A stretch of 64,000 nt of DNA from Bolinopsis microptera (Eukaryota > Ctenophora > Tentaculata > Lobata > Bolinopsidae), in the NCBI RefSeq assembly GCF_026151205.1, contig NC_087077.1, positions 9,415,983 to 9,479,982 on the forward strand, in the 5' to 3' direction. Both the position numbers and the translations under genes were made by a program. The notes under the pieces are model-generated. The model did not search any database. It saw only the letters and a list, made by a program, of their open reading frames with translations, and was not told where the DNA came from. Below are positions 45,638 through 57,006 of the stretch, one piece after another. Position 1 is the stretch's first letter, and every line of letters begins with the position of its first letter.

Positions 45638-46705
45638 ATGGCAAATCTGACTGTGCCCTTGAGAAACATGTCTGTACTCCAGCTATACAAAGCTAAATAT
45701 GAACCTTGGACAGACTACATAAACATTGAAGCTGAAAGATATGCAGCTATCACATATTATTGCTTAGCCCTTCTCCTTGCCTTAGTGGGTAACACCATCA
45801 TCTTAGTTGCTACAATTAAGTACAAGGCAGTGAAACTTGACAAGGTAACCAACACCCTGATTCAACATTTAGCTTTCTCTGACATTGGTAATGCAACCTT
45901 TGGAATCATTCCTTCTCTGGTTACCTTGATTGCTGATAGATGGACCTTTGGGCCCCTGCTTTGTGATGTTATTACCTACATCAGGATGGGTTTCTATTAT
46001 TCAAGTGTCTTTCTGGTGTGTGCTCTGAACACCTGCAAGCTGTGTCTGCTTTTGTTTCCCATCCAAGCAAGGCACTGGTCCAAGAGAAGTGGTCATCTTG
46101 TAGCAGCAGTTGCTTGGTCCATCTACATTCTGTTTCAAAGTGTTGCCCTGATATGTGGAAAATTCTCGCCTATATTCTTTGAGTATAGAATCATGTCGTG
46201 TTGGTATGTGCCAGCAGACCTTGGAATAGGCTTAGGATTTTCAGTGCTGATTTTCATGGGTCTGCTAGGGTATGCACCAATATTGATTGTTCTTGGCACC
46301 ACCATTGGGCTACTTTGTGTTGCATTTAAAATTGCAAAGCGAGGAAGAGATTCAGTTCAATGGCAAGGAGTGGTCACTGTTCTTTCAATTGCAGGAATCT
46401 ACTGTCTGACATACCTACCATTCATCATTTATCACACTATTTACAACAACCTCTATCTTCACCCTGACCTATCAGGGATGTCACTTAACACAAAAGCTAT
46501 ATTCTACCTTCAGCTTTTTACCATCACAAACGCCATTGCATATCTCAATAATTTTGCAAATATATTCATCTACTACATTTCCATGGCAAGCTTCAAGAGA
46601 TTCATTCATGCCAAACTTCCTCGTGTATTTCAGCCTCAACAGGAGAGAAATATCTCAAACGCTTTTCCGAGTGGAACTGGAAGCACCCAGCAGTCAACTC
46701 TATGA
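45638..46705 (+). CDS. Rhodopsin-class GPCR (orphan), 355 aa
   Basis: Single coding exon with ATG at 45638; the upstream in-frame TTG is intronic or UTR. The N-terminus has two N-glycosylation sites (NLT, NMS). TM1 has LVGNTIILV, TM2 LAFSDIGNATF and TM3 follows CDVITYIRMGF. The DRY position reads ALNTCKLCLL, so the Arg is absent and Lys follows. TM4 is VAAVAWSIYILF. Extracellular loop 2 has a Cys (SCWYV) to pair with the TM3 Cys. TM5 is followed by KRGRDSVQWQGV, TM6 by GIYCLTYLPFIIY, and TM7 reads NNFANIFIYYIS where NPxxY is expected. A Ser/Thr-rich tail ends GTGSTQQSTL. These losses suggest unusual activation. The ligand is unknown. Confidence 0.88.
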   Translation: MANLTVPLRNMSVLQLYKAKYEPWTDYINIEAERYAAITYYCLALLLALVGNTIILVATIKYKAVKLDKVTNTLIQHLAFSDIGNATFGIIPSLVTLIADRWTFGPLLCDVITYIRMGFYYSSVFLVCALNTCKLCLLLFPIQARHWSKRSGHLVAAVAWSIYILFQSVALICGKFSPIFFEYRIMSCWYVPADLGIGLGFSVLIFMGLLGYAPILIVLGTTIGLLCVAFKIAKRGRDSVQWQGVVTVLSIAGIYCLTYLPFIIYHTIYNNLYLHPDLSGMSLNTKAIFYLQLFTITNAIAYLNNFANIFIYYISMASFKRFIHAKLPRVFQPQQERNISNAFPSGTGSTQQSTL

Positions 46706-47710
46706 TAAACACAACAGCTAAATTTGATGGGACTTATTGTAGTGACAAGGTGTTTATTGTTTAACCTGACTACCTTCACTGAATTAAAGAGACACATCAT
46801 ACATTCATAGAACAATCTATGATTATGCCGTCGTAGAAAGAGAGGCCTCAACTTGACAATTGTCCCTCTCCTCGACTACAGGACTGTCAACAAACCATTA
46901 ACCAATCACCAAACTCTTAATGCTTCTCCACGAACATGATTCATGGTCATCTAACAGGGTAACCTTTTATGCCATCATGTTATAAAGCTAGATCCAAGAC
47001 CAGATATGGCCATGGGTTTCTCCCTATCTTTACACTTCAATCGATAATCCTTTAAACTATATAGTAGATTTTGTGATTATAAAATCGGAACTTTTCAATT
47101 AGAAATTTTTAATCTTTAATAATATCTGCAAATAATTGTCTCGAATATCTAATTAGACCTGGCAACGTAATGCAAATATAGGCTGGTTGGTCTGTGAATG
47201 ATAAAGTTAAATTAAGTAATTATAATATGTTCTGATTTCATTTAAAATTTCCTGGCTGTGCACATTATTTAACTTATAATTCAAAAGTTTGTCTTTATAT
47301 GCAAGTTAATAATTAAGTTTGAAAAATATTATTGCAATGTGTGGAATTTAATGGCCCCATAAAATCTTACCAGTCGTGCCTACTGATATAATATTAATAT
47401 ACGCTGCGCTTTTTTCGAGCTTATTGTGACGGGAACCAAGCAAGAAATTAGCAAGCTAGGTATTCACATTAAATCTAGATTTTAATTGACGATGTCAATC
47501 CTTTACAGCTCGGCGTGGCCTAGTTAAGTACACAGTGGTGCATCTCGCCGATCTAACGAAGAAGTATTATTGGATGCGCAGCGTGGTCAAAGTAGTGCCC
47601 AGCGCTACAAATCTATGATCTAGTTTGCAATAGAGAAACTGACCTTGTCTCACTAAATTCAACCACTTACCATAATAAAAATACTAACAACCAAATAAAG
47701 TTTTTTATAT
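46706..47710. other. Intergenic region with a GC-rich repeat fragment
   Basis: 46706-47470 is AT-rich with no frame of note. 47485-47625 holds a member of the interspersed repeat with GATGTCAATCC, GCATCTCGCCGATCT and TTATTGGATGCGC words. Confidence 0.55.
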
Positions 47711-50239
47711 GGACACGTTCATTTGAGTTTGAGGATATTGGTAAATATAAGTGACCCTATTAAAAGGCACAGTGTAGTTGACTATGTCACACTATGAAAT
47801 TACACAAATCCTTGATGGTTAGGATAATCGTCTCATCCTCTAGGCTAACTTTGTCACATAACGATATCTTAATCAGGTGATAAGATATCGCTTAAATACG
47901 GCCGGCACGCAAATGGTTACATTGTCACACTATAAACATGTGACAGAGTAAATATGGACCCCTTGCTGCCGTTTTTGACCAAAATTTTGAGTGTCCAGTT
48001 GATTGGATGGGTACATATGACCATTACCTACATATTTGAAGACTTTTTTCGTTAGATGGTGCACTCAGGTTTACTCTGTCACACATTTAAGAAAATATAT
48101 GAACAATGTTTAGGGAACCCTGATAAGCAATGCTGAGTAGTGTAGGTTTAGTTAATGGCCTGGAAGTGCTAGGAATTGTTATTATATCATATAGTCGCAA
48201 GGAATTAAAACACAGAAGGCACAGACAAGTTTACTTTGTCACATAATCTTGATGATATCTGAACATGTGTGAAATTGAACAAATAATGATATACCAGCTT
48301 AAACCCTTTGTATTACGTACTATGGATCAAACAACACTGCTAGTACCATGCACCAGTCACATAAATCATTATCAGGTGGTAATATGTTAACAGTGTCACA
48401 TTTAAACTACCGCAACATGGTCAAAAATAGGGTAATTTTGTCACAAAAAAATTATTATAACTCTGTCAGCTCCTTGCTGGCAAAATAACTAGTTTATCGA
48501 AATTTTTTTGATGATAAAATTACATAGTATTCTAATAGAGGTATAGTTCTTCAAAATAGGGGCAAGACATGTTTACTTTGTCACATCAGTTATTATAAGA
48601 GTTACGTAATCGTCGTCAGATTAACTGATCTTTTTCGTAGTATGGATCGATTAATATAGGCAATAAAGCATCCTAATTCCTATGCCAATTTTAACACACT
48701 ATCTTGATATTGTTGGGGCAGGAAAAGTTAATTTTGTCACATTTTTAGTGACTTTGACAAATTTAACCTGAAATTGTTAAACTTGAGCTCTGATGTTCTG
48801 GACAATATTCTACCAATCGTTTCTGAAAGAATGTTGAATTCTTATACAGTTATAGATCTTCAAAATAGGGACAAGACATGTTTACTTTGTCACATCAGTT
48901 ATTATTAGAGTTAGGTAATCGTCATCAGATTAACCGATCTTTTTCGTAGTATGGATCGATTAATATAGGCAATAAAACATCCTAATTTTAACACACTATC
49001 TTGATATTGTTGGGGCAGGAAAAGTTAATTTTGTCACATTTTTAGTGACTTTGACAAATTTAACCTAAAATTGCTAAACTTGAGCTCTGATGTTCTGGAC
49101 AATATTCTACCAATCGTTTCTGAAAGAGTATTGAATTCTAATAGAGTTATAGATCTTCAAAATAGGGACAAGACATGTTTACTTTGTCACATCAGTTATT
49201 ATTACAGTTAGGTAATCGTCATCACATTTACATATATTTTTTTGTAGTTTGGATTGATTTATTTAGGTACTAAAGCAGCCTATGCTAATTTTTACACACT
49301 ATCTTGAAATTGTTGGGGCAGGAAAAGTTAATTTTGTCACATTTTTAGTGACTTTGACAAATTTAACCTAAAATTACTAAACTTGAGCTCTGATGTTCTG
49401 GACAATATTCTACCAATCGTTTCTGAAAGAGTATTGAATTCTAATAGAGTTATAGATCTTCAAAATAGGGGCACGACATGTTTACTTTGTCACATCAGTT
49501 ATTATAAGAGTTATTATAAGAGTTATTATAAGAGACTATTTCATTATATAATCATTGTTTTTAACCTATTTACGATTTCGTATAATTTTTTGTGACAATG
49601 TAAACATCAACTGATCTTAACTTGCATCAACTACATTGTCATCATGTAAAGTTTTTCCGCCTTTCAAACCAAAATCAGATATAAATAATTCGCCCAAAAT
49701 TTTAAATTCCATATATTGTGACAGAATTAACCTCATTTCCCAATAACCAAGTGCCTGTAATAGCTAACTATTCAAAGCAACATATTTTAGGGCTATGATT
49801 GGTACTCCGTACTAAGTAGATCAACCATCAAATAATGAGTAAAAAGGGTTTTGAGGACACCTCACAGTAGAATAGAGGTATGGTATTCTGAGTGTGACAA
49901 AGTTACCTAAATATTGCCTTGTAACCGTTCGATCCGTGCCCTTTAACCAATGTTGTATCATAATTGTTAGATTGACCTAATCTACTATGTTTCAGACCAA
50001 GGAATGATAATTAGACAACTGCAGTTAATTAAGTCACAAAAATGTGACATTTGAAACATTATAGTGCCTAACAACAATAGATTTTCTTTCTGAGCAGTGC
50101 ATATAGGAGTATGGGTTACGTGGCTAATGTTCAGAACTTCTGAACGTGCTAGGTTAATAGATGTCAAAATTAAGCCACTATCGTCAAAAACGCTATTATT
50201 TTTGTTTACCAATATCCTCAAACTCAAATGAACGTGTCC
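47711..50239. mobile_element. GGACAC element copy 3 (2.5 kb)
   Basis: The inverted repeats are perfect for about 35 bases (GGACACGTTCATTTGAGTTT to GATATTGGTAAA), flanked by ATAT on both sides. Both ends share the change GTTCATTTGAG where copy 1 has GTTCATTGAAG. Internal sites read GTTTACTTTGTCACA (48570, about 48880, 49177, 49478) alternating with GTTAATTTTGTCACA (48727, 49025, 49327), spaced about 300 bp per pair. The orientation flips after about 49560 (TTGTGACAATGTAAAC). Overall order matches copy 1, but divergence is large, so this is an older or separate lineage. No coding capacity. Confidence 0.75.
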
Positions 50240-51190
50240 ATATAATTATATTGTCATACGTTGTATGACCCGCCGCGCACGAAGTGCGCGGCTCCCCCTG
50301 TAGCGTCACATAGTGAAACGACCGTGGGGGTCGCAACGTGATACAATAATTATATACAATCACCAAAAATATTTCCTCAAGTTTACTTCTAGCTAACTAA
50401 TTCGTGGTTTAAGCTCTTATTTTATTTATGATTAAAGGAATGTAAAATATGTCAAATGTCAAATGTCAAATGTCAAATGTCAAATGTCAAATGTCAAATG
50501 TCAAATGTCAAATGTCAAATGTCAAATGTCAAATGTCAAATGTCAAATGTCAAATGTCAAATATCAAACGTCAAATATCAAACGTTAAATATGCAAATAT
50601 TTGTCAATTGTTAATGGACTAATCCGATTCGGCGTGCGCTATTTTGTAGCACTCCTGGCTTGCTCTATCCAGAGCCCTTGCGCTTGCAGTAGCGCGCGCC
50701 CGCCTCACGGCGGTTTTCTTGACTTGTGAAACAAGCGCGCCCGAAGTGGCGCGAAAGCACATGGTTAGGTGAACGCAAACCTCACCACTTACTGTGTACT
50801 GACCGGGCGTGTTATTAAAGCATAAAGGTGATTTTGTATCACGTCGTGACCCCCATTGTCATTTCACTAAGTATCGTTTCACTGCACTAGTATCGTGGCC
50901 ACGATCGCGATTCAGCCGCGCAATTGTAAGTTTATAACCAACCAGGACGCGCGCCGAGTTGGACTCGTCGAAACAAATATTTTACGAGTATCACCCTTTA
51001 ACCGCACAATTGTGCGCGGCAGGTCTAAAACGTATGATAAAGTTCATTCACGATGTCAATCCTTCGCAGCTCGTTGAGGCCCAGTGCTGGTGCATATTGC
51101 CGATCTACCGAAGTGGTAGTGGACGGCTATACAGCAACGTGATTAGTGGCCCGCCTGCACTGCAGCGGAGGGGACGGAACGGTTAACAGG
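50240..51190. repeat. Repeat cluster upstream of the intact LINE
   Basis: 50250-50350: GACCCGCCGCGCACG repeat. 50457-50596: (TGTCAAA)n minisatellite, about 16 clean copies then decaying. 50640-50770: GC-rich sequence with CpG-rich GCGCGCCC words. 50828-50885: inverse of the GGGGGTCAC end. 50927-51000: right end of an ACGGGTGAT element. 51050-51130: GATCTACCGAAGTGG repeat member, which may be the 5' UTR of the LINE or an adjacent repeat. Confidence 0.65.
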
Positions 51191-51191
51191 T

Positions 51192-54100
51192 ATGGTTAAT
51201 CGTGTTCAAAAGGAAATTTGTAGTCACTGTCTGAAGAATATTGGATTAGGGCTTCCCCACTTTGAATGTTTTAACTGCAATAGTATTCTCCATGCCAAAT
51301 GTTTTAATCCTTCCAAAGCGCAAGTTATCAATGGCAACTTTTACTGCAACGAGTGTAAACATTCCATATCTAAAAAATATAATCCTTTTAAAGTAATGAC
51401 CGATCCTGAAGTTAATGACTGTGACCCATGTATCCAAAAGATGTCCGATGCTTTGGAAAACTGTAGATCCTATACAATTAAGGACTTTAACACACATATC
51501 AAACCGTGTTTTGCAAGCAACTGCTCCACGATTTTCCAGAACATAGATGGTAATAAAACAAATTTTGATGCCTTTAGCATGGAACTAAACCGATTAGCCG
51601 AAAAATTTAAAATTATTGGACTTGCTGAAACCAATATTGGAATAGAGGAAAGCACTGTTTACCATCTAGAGGGGTACAATTATTTCTATCAGGACAAACA
51701 TATCAATAAAGCAAAGGGAAGTGGAGTAGCATTGTACTTAAAGGACGAACTTAACGGAGTTGTAAACGAAGAATTATCATGGGTTACCAAAAATCTTGAA
51801 ACCCTATTTATTACTATTCAACATGATGAACCTGTACATGTAGGAGTACTGTACCGTCCTCCTAGTGGGGACTCCTCAGAGGCACTAAATGAACTTAGAA
51901 AAATTATTGAATCATGCCCAAAAAAGAACGTTTACATACTAGGTGACTTTAACATTAATCTCCATGATGAAAACAGTAAACTTGTTCAAGACTTTGAAAA
52001 CCTTATTCTAGGTCTAGGTTTATCACCACTTATTTCTACTTCCACGCATCATAAACCAGGATGTAACGAATCATGCATTGACAACATACTCACCAACAAC
52101 ATAGAGAACTCTATCTGCTCTGGAACAATTAGTACCTGCATCAGTCACCACCATGCTGTATTTAACATATTCAACTCACCCCTAGTCAGTACTGAGGTTC
52201 ATGAACAAAACTATTTCCAGTACTATGACTACTGTGCAAAAAATGTGGACAAATTTGTGGAAGTACTAGACAATGAATTAACTAGTGATCCACCAGAAGA
52301 CTTCAGTAATTTTTTCACTGTATTTAATCATCAACTAGACAGTGCATGTAAACTAAACCAGCCTAAGTGTTCTAAACGTACTGCTAAGAATAATCCATGG
52401 ATTACATCAGGCCTGATTGCCTCTATAAATAGAAAACATGAGCTTTATGACCTGTGGAAAAAGGCAGTAAAGAAGAAATGCCTCAACGCCTCTTCAACCA
52501 ACCATGCAGACTGTCTTACCCTTTGTTTTAATTGTACAAATAAGGTAACACGTCATGAAGAATTTAAGGCACACCGGAAGTTATTAAACCACCTTATTAA
52601 TTCTGCAAAACGTAAGTATCATGGTGTTAAGATTACAGAATGCGCTGGAGATAGTAAGAAAACTTGGCAGATAATTAATGAACTACGTGGTAAGAAAAGA
52701 CGTGAGATTAAACCTAACTTTGTGATAAATAATGAGCGTGTGATTAATCGTCGTGTAATTGCAAATGAGTTCAATAAATACTTTGCCTCTATTGCAGCTA
52801 ACTTGAACGAAGCATACTCTGGTGACTTCTTAAGAATAAATTCCCTGCCGTCATTTACTGATTACCTGCCCACATCAGTTACGTCCAGTATTTTTCTTTG
52901 TGATTGTGACTGTATTGAGATTAAAGAGATCATAAACGAACTAAAAAACGGGAAATCTAGTGACATACCTATTCATGTGATCAAGAAGTCGTGTCAAATT
53001 ACTGCACCGTACTTAGCTAGATACTTTAATAAATGCATGCAAGAAGGCCACTTTCCCGATGAATTAAAAACTGGGAGAATCAGCCCCATTTACAAAAAAG
53101 AAGATGAACAGCTTTTAGAAAACTATAGACCAGTATCAACTCTACCTGTATTCGGGAAAATTCTAGAAATGTTAATATATAAGCGGCTCTATAGTTTCCT
53201 TACTTCCAAGGGTATAATACATGAAAACCAGTTCGGCTTTAGAAAAGGACACTCCACCAGCCATGCACTGAACTACTCTGTAGAACATATAGAATCGTTA
53301 ATTAGTAAAAAGCAACATGTCCTAGGGGTCTTTATCGATCTCTCAAAAGCCTTTGACACTCTAGACCACTGTAAACTAACTACAAAATTAAACAACTACG
53401 GCATAAGAGGAAATGCTCTGAATCTTATCTCTAGTTATTTGTCTAATAGGAAACAATTTGTAAACGTTTTGGATACCAAATCTGATGAATTACCAGTCGA
53501 ATTCGGGGTCCCTCAGGGTAGTGTATTAGGACCTCTACTTTTCCTACTGTACATCAATGACATATGCAATATAACTAAAAAGGGTAAATTTGTCTTATTT
53601 GCAGACGATACTAATATATTTGTCGCTGCCGATTCGAGAAATAAAGCATATGAATTAGCTAATGAAGTACTACAGGCCGTAAACAAGTATATGGGAGTTA
53701 ACCTACTGCACATTAATGTAAAGAAGTGTTGTTACATGTATTTTTCTCCCTCTAAACGTAATAATAACGAATTAGATGCCGATATAGATAGCCAAAACTT
53801 GTCCATTAATAACAAAATAATTAAACGTGTAAGTCAGACAAAATTTCTTGGAGTAATCATGGATGATAAATTGAGCTGGAAACCACATATATCATCCCTC
53901 AACAAGAAACTAAGAAGTGCTTGTGGACGTATCTACCGTATTAAGAAATGCTTACCAGAATCACTATATAAGCAAATATATCATTCCCTCTTTGAATCAC
54001 ACCTAGGTTATGCTATCTCTGTCTGGGGAGGTACTCCCAATAATCAGTTAAAACCGCTATTTATTACTCAAAAGAAGTGTATCAGGATTCTATTTGGAGA

Positions 54101-54536
54101 CTATGAAGCTTATGTAGACAAGTTCAAGACATGTGCTAGAGCAAGACCAATTAATTCTCAACGTCTAGGATCTGAATTCTATGTTAAAGAGTCCACTAAG
54201 CCTCTATTCACAAAACATGAATTACTTGTTACAGAGAACCTGTACAGATACCGTTGTTTAATGGAACTTTTTAAGATCATTAAGTCACGAGTACCAATTT
54301 CGTTATACTACTTATTCAACATATCAAATAGGAAAGATAATCTGTTCATTACACCCTCTCCAACTAATCAATTTATTTATAAATCTGCATGGCTGTGGAA
54401 TGAATTCCGTAAAGTTGGCCCGTTAAATTTCACCTCCACATGCAGATCTATCAAGAATTTACTTAAACAGTCACTTCTAAGAGCTCAAAACCGGTATGGA
54501 ACTGAGTGGTGTGACAAAAATTTCACTGAATTCTGA
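51192..54536 (+). CDS. Intact LINE ORF: PHD finger, APE endonuclease, reverse transcriptase (1114 aa)
   Basis: One uninterrupted frame. Residues 10-55 form a C4HC3 PHD finger (C10, C13, C26, C29, H34, C37, C52, C55). Residues about 110-330 are an APE-type endonuclease: GLAETN, GVLYRPP, GDFN at 251-254, IDNILTN and the catalytic SHHHA at 318-322. Residues about 600-880 are a reverse transcriptase: NYRPVSTLPVFGKILE, NQFGFRKGHST, FIDLSKAFDTLDH, GVPQGS at 772-777 and FADD at 803-806. TKFLGVIMDDKLSWKPH follows. No RNase H or CCHC knuckle is seen at the C-terminus. The layout fits the CR1/L2-like group. The absence of any disabling change suggests recent activity. A second upstream ORF was not found, and the 5' UTR limit and the 3' tail are unclear. 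Confidence 0.92.
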   Translation: MVNRVQKEICSHCLKNIGLGLPHFECFNCNSILHAKCFNPSKAQVINGNFYCNECKHSISKKYNPFKVMTDPEVNDCDPCIQKMSDALENCRSYTIKDFNTHIKPCFASNCSTIFQNIDGNKTNFDAFSMELNRLAEKFKIIGLAETNIGIEESTVYHLEGYNYFYQDKHINKAKGSGVALYLKDELNGVVNEELSWVTKNLETLFITIQHDEPVHVGVLYRPPSGDSSEALNELRKIIESCPKKNVYILGDFNINLHDENSKLVQDFENLILGLGLSPLISTSTHHKPGCNESCIDNILTNNIENSICSGTISTCISHHHAVFNIFNSPLVSTEVHEQNYFQYYDYCAKNVDKFVEVLDNELTSDPPEDFSNFFTVFNHQLDSACKLNQPKCSKRTAKNNPWITSGLIASINRKHELYDLWKKAVKKKCLNASSTNHADCLTLCFNCTNKVTRHEEFKAHRKLLNHLINSAKRKYHGVKITECAGDSKKTWQIINELRGKKRREIKPNFVINNERVINRRVIANEFNKYFASIAANLNEAYSGDFLRINSLPSFTDYLPTSVTSSIFLCDCDCIEIKEIINELKNGKSSDIPIHVIKKSCQITAPYLARYFNKCMQEGHFPDELKTGRISPIYKKEDEQLLENYRPVSTLPVFGKILEMLIYKRLYSFLTSKGIIHENQFGFRKGHSTSHALNYSVEHIESLISKKQHVLGVFIDLSKAFDTLDHCKLTTKLNNYGIRGNALNLISSYLSNRKQFVNVLDTKSDELPVEFGVPQGSVLGPLLFLLYINDICNITKKGKFVLFADDTNIFVAADSRNKAYELANEVLQAVNKYMGVNLLHINVKKCCYMYFSPSKRNNNELDADIDSQNLSINNKIIKRVSQTKFLGVIMDDKLSWKPHISSLNKKLRSACGRIYRIKKCLPESLYKQIYHSLFESHLGYAISVWGGTPNNQLKPLFITQKKCIRILFGDYEAYVDKFKTCARARPINSQRLGSEFYVKESTKPLFTKHELLVTENLYRYRCLMELFKIIKSRVPISLYYLFNISNRKDNLFITPSPTNQFIYKSAWLWNEFRKVGPLNFTSTCRSIKNLLKQSLLRAQNRYGTEWCDKNFTEF

Positions 54537-57006
54537 TTAAGAAGTGATATTTATTTGCCTGTTATTCCCACTTAAGCACTTACTGACTGACAAGCTTATC
54601 TATGATTACCATGCTTGAATTTAGGTAAAAAACATACAACTCATTTCCAAGTTACGCTGAGCGCAACCGCCGAATGACACAGCAATATGGAAACGCGCGC
54701 GCATAGCATTGCGCGCCGATGCTGTGCGCGCGCGTTGTCGGCCGAAACTTGGGAAGTTCCCGCTCTAATATTCAGACGACAGTGATGACTCATTAAGAGC
54801 ACTAATTTCGACCACTTTCCCGGTCGAACCATACCAAATCAAACTAATTGACCCACGTGTATAGCCAATGTCCTGGCGGTGCTGAGCCGATGTAAAACTC
54901 TTCTGTAAACTCTTTTGTCTCTTGTAACCAGTTTATATTTTATATTTTAGTTATACTGTGTACTGTGTACAATAGTTATAGCGTATAGTGTGTGTGTGTG
55001 TAGTGGTTATTTTGTTGTAACGTGTCACTTTATATTTTGCTACCAACGTCAGCCTTGACTTACCATTTATTGCAATTGGTACAGCATATATCAAAATTAA
55101 AACACTGTTTTCGATCTGACGGGTGATGGGCTCTCTCTGACATCTGATGGGACATAGTTCTAGGGGGTACCCGGGGTACGAGTTAACGAATAGTGTTCGT
55201 GTCCTTCCACAATCCCCTCTCATTGTGTTTTTGACGGAGGAGGAGCCTAGTTCATCCGTTTGCATCGCTTAATCGAGTTAAAAATTTAGCCAATAACAAA
55301 CTAAATTACATGTTATACTGATATCAGATGTAGAGTTTATAACATACAAATTCTAAATTTTTGACGGCTGACGATGGTAAGTCGCTACGTTTAACTCGGG
55401 ACTTTTATAGTCTTAAGTCTTGGAGCTCAAAATGTCTCGTGCTGTGGGCCGTATAAACGGCGCACACCACCGCCCCGCCTTACTGCTTACATTACTTCAT
55501 GGTTGCGGGGCGGAGCCGGTGCCGTTTGTCTCGGCCTCGAGTGGCGAGTGCTTGCCCATCGAATACACGATTGAAACACTAATTATTTACTGGCATTCTA
55601 CAGTTTCCAAAACGAAGTACGAAGGTATATTAACTTTGAGCTTTGTTTTGGCGACTGCTTCATCGATGGGCGAGTAGGTATTTGTTGTTTAGCAGTGTTG
55701 AATATTGGAGCAATTATATAATGTATATCTCCATCATAATATAGGCTAGTGTAAACATATATAATCAATAATACAAACAAATAGTATTATATTATTGGTA
55801 ACTCGCTAGATTATAAATGTTATTTAAACACATATGTTTACGTCAATTATTACTAAAATTAATATTCTTTTTGCTTTAATACAATTACATGTCACATAAT
55901 TGATTAGTTCAATGAAACGTGTGCTACAAATGTCCACGCAGAACTGCGTAACGCTTAGTACTTCATGCTTGAGCGGTACTGCTGTTCACAGAGGCGCGCA
56001 CTCAATCTAATCACAAATAACGAGCGCGCGGTTTTTGGAATTTCTCCATTATTATTATTCGATCTATTAATTAGATCGCAGTGCTCACGGCCTGTACTGC
56101 GTGAACGACAGAAATATGTTTTAAATTATTTTGCTTCTGAAATTTTGGCTCTAGTAATTAAGAAATGCGACATGTAATTGTAAGATAACAATTAAATAGA
56201 TCCTGTGCGCGGCGCCTACAGCTGACCTACGAATTTCTGAACAATTGAAAATTGTGGCTGTGTGCGCGGCGCACTGTATATGTGTTTGAAATTGAAATTT
56301 GAATTTATTTATGAATATAACATTATGTATTGATTGTTTTGTGGTAAATAAAAATTTTTCTTTCCTTAAAAATTTTTCTTTCCTTAATAATTATTTGATG
56401 TGCGGCGAGGCCCAGTGGTGCATCCCGCCGATCTACGGAAGGTGGTTGCGCGCGAGAAGCATTATTGGATGCGCGCGCGACCCAGTAAAGCATCTCGCTA
56501 CAATATATTTAACCCTAACAATAAATTAGACTGACTTCCTTATTTAATTGACAATGTCAATTCATTGCAGCTTGGCGCCGGGCGCGGCACAGTATAGTAG
56601 CGCATTTTGCCGATCTAGCGCGATGTCGCTGCATGTGAGAAACCTCATTGAGTGCGCGTCGTAACGCATCGCGCTACAACTTCCTTATACTGTATACGGT
56701 CATATCACCAATCACGTGATCGAGCTAGTTTTTCGCCAATATCAAATATCTCTTCAGGGGAGCATTTTAACCCTTTGTCATGGGGTGGGGGTGATTCGGA
56801 ATCAGCGATAGAAAATACATCGAATGAAGTTGGTTTCAACTGTCGGGGGCCATTTTGGAACAATTTCGAAGATTGACTGTAGATCGAGTGATATAGCACG
56901 ATTGTCTAGAGAACGGGTTGAAAAAGTTACCGCGTGACAGTTGAGTGTAGAGTGATTAATCATTATCCCCCTAACCTCGCGTAAAAATTTTATTGGCTAT
57001 ATTTGA
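54537..57006. other. Region without a recognised gene
   Basis: 54537-54630 is probably LINE 3' UTR. 54650-54760 is rich in GCGCGC words. A frame at 55420-55677 reads MSRAVGRINGAHHRPALLL but has no domain and no splice support. 56340-56390 has a doubled TTTTTCTTTCCTTAAAAA word. 56405-56515 and 56545-56690 carry GCCGATCTA/TTGGATGCGCGCG interspersed repeats. 56700-56900 has nothing recognised. Confidence 0.5.

Noticed and set aside
55420-55677. 85-residue frame as a gene
   Set aside because: No domain, no splice context and low-complexity surroundings; length is within chance.
56405-56515. tRNA-like gene (GGCGAGGCCCAGTGG)
   Set aside because: No cloverleaf could be folded by eye and no B-box GGTTCGAATCC-like sequence was found.
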